The notes under the pieces: generated by a model | Database searches by the model: none | Seen by the model: the letters and a program-made list of their open reading frames with translations, nothing else | What the model was told of the DNA's origin: nothing | From: Adiantum capillus-veneris | Lineage: Eukaryota; Streptophyta; Polypodiopsida; Polypodiales; Pteridaceae | NCBI GenBank assembly: GCA_014529385.2 | Contig: CM043948.1 | Coordinates: 76,487,291-76,551,290, forward strand | DNA length: 64,000 nucleotides | Direction: 5' to 3' | Program-made: the position numbers and the translations under genes | In this document: piece after piece, positions 24,409 to 33,816 of the stretch | Layout: each line of letters opens with the position of its first letter | How positions within the stretch are numbered: the stretch's first letter is position 1

Positions 24409-25374
24409 ATGGCTGACAACAACAACACAGATGTGTTCAAGATGTTTGTTGCTGAGGACAGGTTGGATGGGGACAACTACCCTATGTAGGCTTATATGAT
24501 GCAACATGTTCTTGTGTCAAAGGGTGTCTGGAACATTGTGCAGGGCATTGATGTACGTCCTCGTTCTGAGGATGTAGGCGATGTTGAGGATGCTGCAGGT
24601 CTTGCTGCAAGGATTACAGTTGTTAGAGTTGTTTAGCCTACGGCAGAACAAGCTCGCTGGGATGTTAAGGATGCGCAGGCTCATGCATTGATTGCGTTGT
24701 CTGTGAAGCGCACCATTGTTCCTCACATCCGTTTAGCAAAATCTGCAAAATAGGCTTGGGATATTCTAGCAGGTCTTTATGCAAGCCGCAATGAGGCTAA
24801 AATTACTTTGCTGCTTAAAGAGCTGGAGTCGAAGATTATGCATGAGGAAGATGATATGGACACTATCCTTGCTAGTGTCAAGGATATCAATGAGCAGCTT
24901 ATTTCTGCAGGTGAAGTCATTTCAGACAGTTCCCTTGTGCAGACTGTTCTTGATGCCTTACCAGATTCCTACCAGACTTTTTCTAGTACTTGGAGACTGA
25001 TGACCCAAGGAAATCCTGAAGTTGTCAAGTTTGATGCATTATGCACATTGCTGTTGCAAGAGTCACTTTCTAGAAAAAACAGGACTAGTCAGTGTGCAGT
25101 TGAACATGCTTTTATTGCTTCTCAAAGAAAGGGTGGTAACAGTAATGCAGCCACTTCTTATGGTTCTGCTGCGAGTGGCAAAAATTCTGTTCCCAATGCT
25201 TCTGCTGGTAGTACTTCGTCTGGCAATTCTGGTGATAAGGGCAAAAAGAAGATGTGTTGCCATTATTGTAAAGCAAATGATCACTTGATCAAGTCGCGTC
25301 CTAAGTTGAAGGCCAAAGAAAGAGGGTGGTTCCACTGCAAATGCTGGTTCCACTACAAATGTAGCCATTGTTGA
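24409..25374 (+). pseudogene. Copia element 2 gag
   Basis: One frame from ATG 24409 (MADNNNTDVF) with in-frame TAG at 24487-24489, 24634-24636 and 24751-24753. Copia gag features are DRLDGDNYPM, VWNIVQGID, RWDVKDAQAHALIALSVK, LKELESKIMHEEDDMDTIL, LVQTVLDALPDSYQTF, then a Ser/Gly/Asn-rich linker. The zinc knuckle CHYCKANDHLIKSR has Arg instead of the last Cys. The first stop falls where related proteins have Trp. The protein would form the virus-like particle shell. Confidence 0.85.
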
Positions 25375-26860
25375 GTCTTCTGTGAAAGGAGACTGTGTTG
25401 CTGATGTTGATGCAGAATGGGCTTTTAGCGCAGAGTGCACTTACAATCCTACTGTCCATGATGCATGCTTGTCAGTTACTGCAGATTCACATGTGTGGTA
25501 TTTCGACAGTGGTGCTACAAAGCACATTACCTCACATCGTGAATTGTTTACCTCTCTCGAGTCTGTCCCTCATGGGAATTCAGTCACTTGTGCCAACAAC
25601 GCCTCTTATCCAATTCAGGGAGTTGGAAAGATTGTGCTCACTGCTGCTAATGGCAGTTCCTTCACACTTGTTGATGCACTTTATGTACCTGGGATCAAGA
25701 AGAATCTCTTGTCTCTATCCGCACTTGCTAGACTTGGACTTGTAGTCAAATTTGTGGATGACAGATGTACAGTTCATGATCTCAGTTTTGGTGATGAAAT
25801 TGTTGCATCAGGCCTTTTGTGTTGTGGGCTGTATAAGCTCACTTTGTATGACAAGTGTGGACAAAACTTTGCAAATGCTGTTGCAAATTCAAGGGCTATT
25901 TCAGATGCAAAACTTTGACATGCACGTTTTGGTCATCTGAATTTGGCCACCTCTTGAAGCACCTGTCCAACATGTTTGTGAAGGTTGTATTTTGGGTAAG
26001 ATGCAGCGTTCTAAATTTCCAAAGGATGGTTCAGTTCGGGCCACATGCAGGTTGCAGCTTGTGCATAGTGATGTTTGTGGGCCCATGCAAACTCCGTCCT
26101 CGGGCAATTACTTGTACTTTGTGACTTTCATTGATGATTACTCTAGGCATGCATGAGTATTTCCGCTTAAAGCGAAGTCCGAAGTTTTTATGTGCTTCAA
26201 ACAATTTCTGGCTATGGCTGAAAATGTCTCTAAATGTACTATGGGCACCCTCCGTTCCGATCGAGGGGGGGAGTATATGTCTCATGAATTTAATAAATTT
26301 CTGGCTAGTCGTGGGATAAAACACCAATGTACAGTGCCTTATACACCTCAGTAAAATGGTGTTGCTGAGAGGAAAAACAGGTCACTGACGGAAATGGCAC
26401 GATGTATGGTCAAAAGTCAAGCTTTGCCGCATTCTTTTTGGCTTGAGGCCATTATGTGTGCCACTTATGTACTTAACAGGTGTCCTACGAAAGCTTTGCA
26501 GTCTATTACTCCATATGAAGCATGGCATGATAGAAAACCTTCTATTGAGCACATGCGTATTTTTGGCTGTTTGGCATATGCTTTGGTGCCACAAGTGCAG
26601 CGCAAAAAATTGGATGATAAGGCTGTCAAATGTTATTTTGTTGGTTATAGTGCTGAAAGCAAAGGTTATAGGTTGTATCATCCGCAAACAAAACGTATTT
26701 TGGTTTCTCGGGATGTAGTGTTTGTGGAAGATTCTGTTCAGCCCTTGCTGTCATGTACTAGAGACGGTAATGTAAGCTCACAGGACATTTATGACACTTT
26801 GTTGCCTCTTTTCAGTGGTGGAAATATGAATGTGAGTTCCAATAAGGCAAATGTATAGCC
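25375..26860 (+). pseudogene. Copia element 2 protease and integrase
   Basis: Protease is in the open frame 25382-25918: WYFDSGATKHITSH, with D-S-G-A intact at 25505-25516. HARFGHLN of the pre-integrase zinc domain follows a TGA where related proteins have Trp. The integrase core is scattered over frames: VHSDVCGPMQTPSSGNY and FVTFIDDYSR (26060-26145), RSDRGGEYMSHEFNKFLASR (near 26250), then VAERKNRSLTEMA and HSFWLEAIMCATYVLNRCP. The 26394-26858 ORF carries the C-terminal part including IFGCLAYALVPQ and CYFVGYSAESKGYRLYHP. At least three frameshifts and a TAA in PYTPQ-stop-NG disable it. Confidence 0.85.
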
Positions 26861-27164
26861 TATGGGGGTTTCTGAAAATGTTTTAGATCAGCCTATTACT
26901 GATGCAGATGTACATGATGTACTTGATGAGGAAAGGGCTGAAAATGAGTAGGCTAGAGGTATGCCAAAATGGCTTGTGCACACTTTGCGTGACAGTAAAT
27001 TGGATGCACCTTTGTCTAGTCTTACTCGTTCAGGCTCTCGCCATGCATCTTATGCATCAGATTCTAATGCTTTGGCTGTGTCTAGCTTACATGATTTTGA
27101 GGAGCCTCTGTCTTTTGATGAAGCACATAATTCAGAAAATTGGATGGCTGCCATGCAATCAGAA

Positions 27165-28615
27165 TAGGATGCACTTATAGAAAATGACACATGGACTTTA
27201 TGTGATTTGCCTCCTGGCAAAAAGGCCATTGGTACGAAGTGGGTTTACAAGTTGAAACACAAGCCAGATGGTGAGATCGATCGCCATAAGGCTCGACTTG
27301 TTGCAAAAGGTTATGCACAACAAAAAGGCATAGATTATGAAGAGACTTTTTCTCCCACTTGTCGTATGACTAATGTGCGTTTTCTATGTGCATTGGCAGC
27401 CCATTTTGGTTGGGATGTACATCAATCAGACATTGTTACTGCTTTCTTGAATGGTGACATATTTGAGGAAGTTTATGTAACGCAGCCTAGCGGTTTTGTC
27501 ATAAAAGGACAAGAGGACAAAGTGTGCAGATGTAAAAAGGCTTTGTATGGGTTGAAGCAATCTCCTCGTGCTTGGTATGAGAAATCTGACACTCATTTGG
27601 TTAAACGAGGCTTTCGTAACAGTCCAACAGAAAGCACATTGTATGTAAAGCGTGAGGATGATGTATTTCTCATTGTGGTTCTTTATGTCGATGATTTGCT
27701 GATCACTGGACCAAATGAGAGACATATAGCTAAATTTAAGGCTGATTTGAATGCTACTTTCAAGATGAAAGATTTGGGACTGTTGCATCATTACTTGGGT
27801 ATATAGTTTAAGCAGTGTGATGGTGGTATTGCCTTGTGTCAGAAAAGTTACATAGAGACATTGCTATGTAAGTTTGGACTTGAGAATTGCAAACCTATTG
27901 CCACTCCCATGGAAACAAGTTTGAAGTTGAGTCTACATGATGCTGGCGATCCTGCTGATGTCACTCTTTACCAAACTGCTGATGTCACTCTTCACAGGTC
28001 AGCAGATTTATGCATAGCCCACGGTCTGAGCATTGGCAGGCTGTCAAGAGGATTTTCCGCTACCTTAGTGGCACTTTACATCTTGGCTTGTTTTATCCCA
28101 AGGAGGGATCATTGCTGCCAGACTTACATGCTTTTTCGGACTTAGATTGGGCTGGTTGTTTTGACACGGGAGTGTCCACAAGTGGTTTTTGTTTCATGCT
28201 TGGCAGTTCATGTATATCATGGTTGAGCAAGAAGCAACCTACTGTGGCCACTTTGAGTTGTGAGGCTGAGTACAGGGCAGTCTTCACAGCTATGGTTGAG
28301 TGTGTATGGCTCAGACGCCTTATGGTTGATTTGGGTGTTGGACAGGACAGTGCCAACACTATCTACACTGACAGTCAGAGCGCATTGGCAGTTGCGAGGA
28401 ACCCAGTTTTTCATGCTCGCACAGCTTGGCTTATGTGCCAACACAGGACAACCTTGCAGATCTTTTCACAAATGCATTGTCTCGTGAGAAGCTTGAAGCT
28501 TTCCGCAAAGCTTTGGGCTTACTCCCCTTTGTGGACTGATCCTGTCCTCAGGGCATGGCACTTCCCTTTACTCATGTGCCAGCTCTCATTCACCGCATCA
28601 CTCCAGGGGGGATTT
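27165..28615 (+). pseudogene. Copia element 2 reverse transcriptase and RNase H
   Basis: A long open stretch (27207-27806) has KAIGTKWVYKLKHKPDGEID, KARLVAKGYAQQKGIDYEET, DVHQSDIVTAFLNGDIFEEV, KALYGLKQSPRAWYE and the catalytic YVDD at 27684-27695. A TAG follows YLGI, where Gln is usual. The RT-RNase H junction near 27960-28010 is deleted. RNase H resumes at EHWQAVKRIFRYLSGT, with AFSDLDWAGC, SWLSKKQPTVATLSCEAEYR and YTDSQSALAVARNPVFHART. A second small deletion and a frame change follow, after which LAYVPTQDNLADLFTNAL and EKLEAFRKALGLL end the protein. Not functional. Confidence 0.88.
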
Positions 28616-28841
28616 GTTACCATATACATGTGGTAGTGATGTGTGTGAACACACTAGGACCACCGGGGCATTTTTTCCCTCTTTAGGAGGTTTTTTCCCC
28701 CGTGCATTGTATATGCGCCCATCACTCTAGGGCTATCTATCTTTCCATTGCACACTAAGTAACACACTCTCTATTGTGTGCCTTGAGCTTCCTTCATCTT
28801 CTCCAAGCTGTGTGTGTTTCTCTGCAACCCTATTTCCAACA
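28615..28841 (+). repeat. 3' LTR of copia element 2
   Basis: 227 bp, equal in length to the 5' LTR, preceded by the purine tract AGGGGGGA (28605-28612). Confidence 0.92.
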
Positions 28842-28846
28842 AGGTT

Positions 28847-29034
28847 AATTACCAAAAATTCAAAAATGTACTTCTTTTGATAGCCTAATGTCTTTTTGTT
28901 TCTCTCTTGAGTTTCCTCTCTTTTTGTTCTTGTGTTCTGGTAGCAGGTCCCAAAGAATAACTTGGGTTAATCACCCTATCCCAATAACTTAGAATAATTA
29001 CCAAAAAACCAACATGTTCTTTTCATTGCCTAAT
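28847..29034. other. Continuation of the DNA interrupted by copia element 2
   Basis: AT-rich, no gene. Contains two near copies of GGTTAAT..ACC text (28843 and 28963). Confidence 0.4.
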
Positions 29035-29360
29035 ATATAGTTTCAAACATGGCACTGTATAGTACCAAAATTGGTACTATACAGTTCCAAATAGTTATTG
29101 ACCAAATGTTGCAGTACCAAAGATGAATAGTACCTAGTACCAAAACTAGTACTGCACCAATTGTAACCCACTTGCATGATATTTTAGTGCATCCTCTCTT
29201 GATGGCTAATGTCCATAGTACCAAAATTGGTTTTGAAGTACCAAAATAGGTACTGTATATTGCTACTTTACATTACCAAATAGTTACAGAACCAAATGTT
29301 GTAGTACCTAACATGTATAGTACAAAAATAGTACCCGAGAAGACCAAATTGAAGTTAACA
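29035..29360. repeat. GTACC/GGTAC motif array, second block
   Basis: Dense TAGTACCAAA and TTGGTACTATA units in both orientations. Shares TAGTTTCAAAC then TACCAAA..TTGGTACT with the left block near 21476 in direct orientation. Confidence 0.75.
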
Positions 29361-29502
29361 AGTTAAAAAATACACATTGCAAGTAGTTGGAAATAACAAA
29401 ACTACCATAAATGGTAGTAACATTAACAGTTGGATATTGAACATTAGTCAATAGGTCAAAGTAGTGACAATGTTGTGTATGTTAGTAGCCAATTGGTATA
29501 CA

Positions 29503-30340
29503 TCATATATTTGGGGGGTCAAATCGATACAAATAGCCTTCCATCTCTACAAAATAATCAGCAACCGGTGGGGAAAAATCATATTCAACATCAAACAATG
29601 GGTGTTTCCTACAATAGGCAAGTGGGCAGGGATCTCTGATCCACTCAACTAACGAAGGCTCTATTATATTGGCGAGATATGAGGAACCCTTGGGCTCCAC
29701 TCCTCGCTCAAAAGAACGGATCAGCAAGCAATTGTCGTAATCATTCTTCAAAGACTTGTAGCGGGTTTCTTCAAGAAGGATAGTGTTGCTAGCATTGAAT
29801 TGTGGGTGTTTTTCCCATATTGCTCGCAACTTCTTCAGGAAAATAGGCTTATTCTAGAATTTCTTATCAATGTACAGAACACATTTAAAACTATCCCGCA
29901 AAATCTCACAATCCTCCTGAGTCCTGAGAAAACATCTTTGCTCATATAGAAGAAATCATATAAGACTTAATCAAAACAAGGCTGCACATCAGCTTATTAC
30001 TGACTTACTTCAAGCTACATTACCTTTTATGAATTTTGGGTTCTTCATAACTTTTGGGAAGCAAGTATTCAAGATTTGCATCAGCTTAATCTTCATGCAA
30101 CAACTCCAAATCATAACGCTTGCTCGAGCTACCAGTACTTCCAAGAAATCTTGGGCGCCTGGCCTCAACTTACAAAAACATAAATTATTGACACGTATTC
30201 CTTGTAACGCTTGCTTTAGTTCCCATTCATCTTTTGGTAACCGAGACCAACTCTTCAAGACCACCCCATTGACATCAAGAATAATCAGTCTGCCCTTTGA
30301 TATGCAAGAAGATCCTTTGGAGCATTACGCTCTATAACAG
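29503..30340 (-). pseudogene. FCP1/NLI-interacting-factor type HAD domain, C-terminal exons
   Basis: On the minus strand GRLIILDVNGVVLKSW (motif I at 30282-30259) opens the domain. It has the D-x-N-G form, known in plant NLI-interacting-factor-like proteins, in place of D-x-D-x-T. CKLRPGAQDFLEVLVARASV and MIWSCCMKIK follow (motif II region), ending at a plausible splice donor AAAAG/GTAATG near 30022. The next exon (from about 29938) reads QRCFLRTQEDCEILRDSF, a TAG, NKPIFLKKLRAIWEKHPQF and NASNTILLEETRYKSLKND. The last block has E-E where D-D is usual, then a tail to 29503. Family members are Ser/Thr phosphatases or inactive relatives. With altered acidic residues and a stop it is probably inactive. 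Confidence 0.6.
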
Positions 30341-31380
30341 TAGGCTCATCTAATCAGCAAGTTTTGAACCCTAACAAACAAGAATAGGCAAAAGAGACAA
30401 AAAACATATAATTTCTCATTAAACACTAGAAAGTAATAGGCATATTTGGCTCAGAACAAATGGTTGAAATAAGGTCGATAATACAATGTGGCACAATACA
30501 TGCATTATTACATCTTGCACACACAGGTCTTAGGCACACACACTCAATTTAGAGATTCTTTTTTATACAAAATATATCTGCTAGAGGAGCGTCATCATCA
30601 CCTGTTGTATGCTCATTAACATCAACCCCTATAGGGGGGTCCTTGTCTCCAAAAAACTGGGCCTTATGCACATCATCAAGAGGTAAGCATGCCTCAAGAA
30701 GCTCCTTGCTCACACCGGTATCATCCACCTTTGGGTCCTCTTCCTTTAACACTTTATTCCCACTCGTGTCCACCTTTGGGTCCTCTATAATGGGATCCTT
30801 GTCTCCATCCTTTGGGTCCTCTTCCTTTAACACTTTATTCCCACCCGTGTCCACCTTTGGGTCCTCTATAATGGGATCCTTGTCTCCATCCTTCTTCTTT
30901 GGTAGAGACTTGTCATCATCTACTTCCCCCTTCTAGTCCTTGCCCCCATCCTGCTAGTCCTTGTCCCAACCTGTTGGTCCTTGTCTATATCCTGCTGGTC
31001 CTTATCAGGATGGTCCTTGTCTACATCCTGCTGGTCTGGTAGCACCTCATGGTCTGGCTCTTCCTTGCGATCATTTACTCCCTCATGGGCCCCTGTGGTG
31101 GTGTCCTTGTCTTCATCTATCTTGTCTAATTGCACTTCATTAGACATGCCTTGAAATGTGTGTGTAGCCTCCTTGTGCATCTCCACATCACAAAACTTAC
31201 CACCATCTACCATTTCCTCATCAAACATATGTCCAACCTTGGAGTTCTTTGTTTGCAACATGGTTGTCCATATACTCCTCTTTGACCTCATAATCTACAT
31301 AGTTCAACAACAAAAAGACATTTTATAATAAGAAAAGCCAAAATTGTGTTCAAAAAAGAAGCAGGATATCTGCTTACTCT
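30341..31380 (-). pseudogene. Charged repetitive exons of the HAD gene
   Basis: Two minus-strand open stretches (31291-30920 and 30854-30549) are strongly acidic and Lys-rich. The first ends in D-K-D-Q-Q-D type minirepeats; a frameshift and two TAGs within that minirepeat separate it from the second. The second contains a 27-residue tandem repeat (GNKVLKEEDPK and GDKDPIIEDPKVDT). They lie between the HAD exons and the upstream exon, have consistent orientation and may be a disordered linker. A possible intron acceptor lies near 31297. Function unknown. Confidence 0.4.
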
Positions 31381-31777
31381 TCTGAACATGTCCCTTGTGA
31401 GCCCAAGTCTTGGCCACTTTGGAGATGCGCTCATTGCATCCAACTTTCACACGAATGTCTTTTTTCATTAGAGTGGCAACGAAACAGAGAGAATGGTACT
31501 GGAGCCTGCAGGCCACCATGAAATAACCAACCACATGGGTGGAGCCCAAGCACTCCCACCAAGCAACACAAGATCCTAAATCATAGATTGTGTTGTCTTC
31601 ATCTTTGATATGGGGCCTTGGAAATAATGTGAATCTCCTTCCTTTGTTGATCTCTGCAATCATCATTTTAACAAATTCACTCTGGATCTGCGCCTCCTCA
31701 CACTCAGTCTTGAGGACATCACATTCCCTTTGCAGGTCACATATGGAAATATATGTCATGACAGTGAATATTACCAA
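31376..31777 (-). pseudogene. Upstream exon of the HAD gene, unrecognised domain
   Basis: Reads DLQRECDVLKTECEEAQIQ (helical), KGRRFTLFPRPHIKDEDN, VAWWECLGSTHVVGYF and KVAKTWAHKGHVQK. A possible donor (AGAGTAAGC) follows near 31376 and acceptor-like TTTTTCTAG lies upstream near 31787. Coding character looks real but I recognise no family. Linking it to the HAD exons is inference from strand, spacing and splice-like sites. Confidence 0.4.
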
Positions 31778-31789
31778 AGTAGTGTCCTA

Positions 31790-32080
31790 GAAAAAAGTAA
31801 ATAGTAGAAAATGTAAATTTCGTGACAGTTACTAGTACTAAATAGCACACAATACCAAATGTAACAAATAGTAAATTGTACCAAATGTTCAAAGTACCTA
31901 AAGAACCAACTAGTACCAAAGGACAATAATCTAATTAAGCACTGAATAGTACCAAATAGAAAACAATAACCAATATGGTAAGTAGCAAAACTAGCAGACA
32001 ATACCTAAAGTACCTATTAAGTATATCATGCTCTTACCAGAGCACAACAATCTAGTACACAGTAAATAGTACCATTAAAT
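31790..32080. repeat. GTACC motif array, third block
   Basis: Sparser than the other two. Repeated AGTACCAAA, GTACCTA and AATAGTACC words. With the block at 29035-29360 it flanks the HAD gene on both sides. Confidence 0.6.
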
Positions 32081-32325
32081 GTTTGTACACATAATTAACC
32101 CCAATCACTAGACAAAAAATTTATATCATAGTAAGCACTAAACTATCATAGCTTGTATGGTCGACAAAGTTTGAATAGCATTAACTCATCTATTAATCCT
32201 TTCATCCTACCCATGATAAGATACAACCAAAGCTTTTACGTTTTCATCTTTGTGTTGTTTTGATTTTCTCTTTTGTGTTCTTTCGTTGTGTGTGTGAGTG
32301 CAAGAGAGAGAGGATGGGGCTTCAT

Positions 32326-32448
32326 TGATTGGACTCCCTACCAAACTCTAGACTTCATGGAATCTATGACATAACTCCTGCTATACCTCACAAATTCTCA
32401 CATTAAGAAGCCCGGTGCTTTCCTGTCAAGACCGCAAACTTCTCGACA
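32326..32448 (+). repeat. Left terminal repeat of the old gypsy-like element
   Basis: TGATTGGACTCC...CTTCTCGACA. It matches 55420-55559 apart from substitutions and an indel of about 17 bp. TG...CA ends fit an LTR, though 123 bp is short for a gypsy LTR. Confidence 0.6.
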
Positions 32449-32499
32449 TATTTTTGTTGAACCCGACTCAAAATTGCCAGGGTGAGAGTTTGTCGATAA

Positions 32500-33816
32500 A
32501 CATGGGTGATCATGCGGAGCAACATGGTATGCATTTTGACCTAGCAACAATGAAAATGTTTCAAGCATTTGCAATGTTCATACAACAACAACATGACTGA
32601 AATATGGGAGACTTCAGCAACAAAATCCATACAAGCAGTCATCAATAGAATGGATCAGCTCAATCGCAAAGATGTAACCAAGTACTTGGGCGAGTATGTG
32701 AAGGAGATGGAGCTGCATCGCATTTCAAAGGTGAGATGATTCAAAGTTTTGAGCTAGTTGTTGCTCCAAAAATTAGGGAGCATGTTAGGAAAATTAAAGA
32801 TGGGCATGGGAGAAAATGGGAAGAACTCAAAGTAGCTTTAAAGAGGAATATGTCATGGAGGACTCTGAGAGAGTGACCAAAAGGACATTCTTAGAGTGGG
32901 TAGTCAAGCCAAAACAAGGACTATCAATAATAGAGCTACTCAAGGAATTTGAGTGGTGCTATGCACAACTCACTAAGACAGAAAAGGACACTTTAGATGC
33001 AGAGAAGACAAAACTTTTCTTACAAGATGCAGGTAAATGTTTCAAGAAAATTTGGAGCTTCTTCTTAAAGATAAAGATGCTTAGCAAGGACTAAAGACCA
33101 ACTGGAATGAGCTTGAAGGTGTTGTCTAACTGCTTGCCAAACGACAAAGAAGAAGGGACAAGATGGTAGTAAACACTACAAGTCCTTCCACCTCAACTTC
33201 TGACAAAATGTTAAAGCCTACTTTTATAGCTCCTAAGTTTGATGATTCCATGCTAGATGAGCTTGTGAAGGGAGTGTGTGACTTGAAGGTGAAGCTTTCA
33301 AAGCTTGAAGAAAAAGGCCAACCATCAAGGCCATTTCCCAGGCAAAGACAACAGCCCACAGAAGGGTTTGTTAATAGATTTATTTGGTGTGATAGTATAG
33401 ACCATGTAAGAAGGGATTGTGATAGTTTTTGTGATTCTTTGATAAAAGATTTTGCCTTCTTTAAGGATGGTAAAATCCACTTAAGAGAGACAAGTTTACC
33501 CTTGAGAACTAACTTTAGGAAGGGAGGAATGCAAACCTTAGTTGAAGATATGGCAACTAACCATGCCACCTCTTCAGTTCAGGCAGCTACTTATGAAGTA
33601 AAAATTGAGCATCTTAGTGATGAAGAGGAAAGAGTGATAATCGTGGTCGACTTTGGCCAAATGTCATGGAATTAGCTAAAAATGGAAAGCTTACAAAAGA
33701 GATTCTACATGAAGCAGGTGATTGTATACGTTTGGAAATAGGGTGGAGTGATCGAGTGTATTCAATGTCTGTGCATGCCTACATTACAAACTGCAAAAGC
33801 CATGAAGCCATTCTAG
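32500..33816 (+). pseudogene. Gag of the old gypsy-like element (first part)
   Basis: Starts near MGDHAEQHGMHFDL (ATG about 32501). It continues through frames with NRMDQLNRKDVTKYLGEYVK (near 32650), IQSFELVVAPKIREHVRKIK (near 32740), ERVTKRTFLEWVVKPKQGLS (32860) and YAQLTKTEKDTLDAEKTKLF (32960). ORF 33163-33675 holds PTFIAPKFDDSMLDELVKG and a knuckle, FIWCDSIDHVRRDC (33379-33420), whose first Cys is Phe. The frame is cut at 33816 by the minus-strand gypsy insertion. Several frameshifts and stops. Confidence 0.6.

Larger units (their letters stand above)
23820..28841 (+). mobile_element. Nearly full-length Ty1/copia element 2
   Basis: 5022 bp with 227-bp LTRs at each end (TGTTACC...CCAACA), a degenerate tRNA-iMet primer site and a purine tract before the 3' LTR. 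Flanks are GGGTT (23815-23819) and AGGTT (28842-28846), a 5-bp target duplication with one mismatch. Domain order is gag, protease, integrase, RT, RNase H, which defines copia. The two LTRs differ at about seven positions by hand count, so insertion is fairly recent compared with other elements here. Internal ORFs carry stops, frameshifts and small deletions, so it is not autonomous. Confidence 0.93.
20870..29380 (+). mobile_element. Candidate DNA transposon bounded by GTACC arrays
   Basis: Two GTACC-rich blocks (20870-21810 and 29035-29360) bracket a broken transposase-like gene (21850-23731). A copia element (23820-28841) has inserted between the gene and the right block; removing it leaves roughly 3.5 kb. 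I could not find terminal inverted repeats or a target duplication, so the outer limits are approximate and the unit itself is inference. Confidence 0.35.

Noticed and set aside
32449-32480. Primer site for the old gypsy-like element (TTGAACCCGACTC near 32456)
   Set aside because: It resembles a tRNA T-arm complement but I could not match it to a tRNA 3' end, and the spacing from the repeat end is loose.
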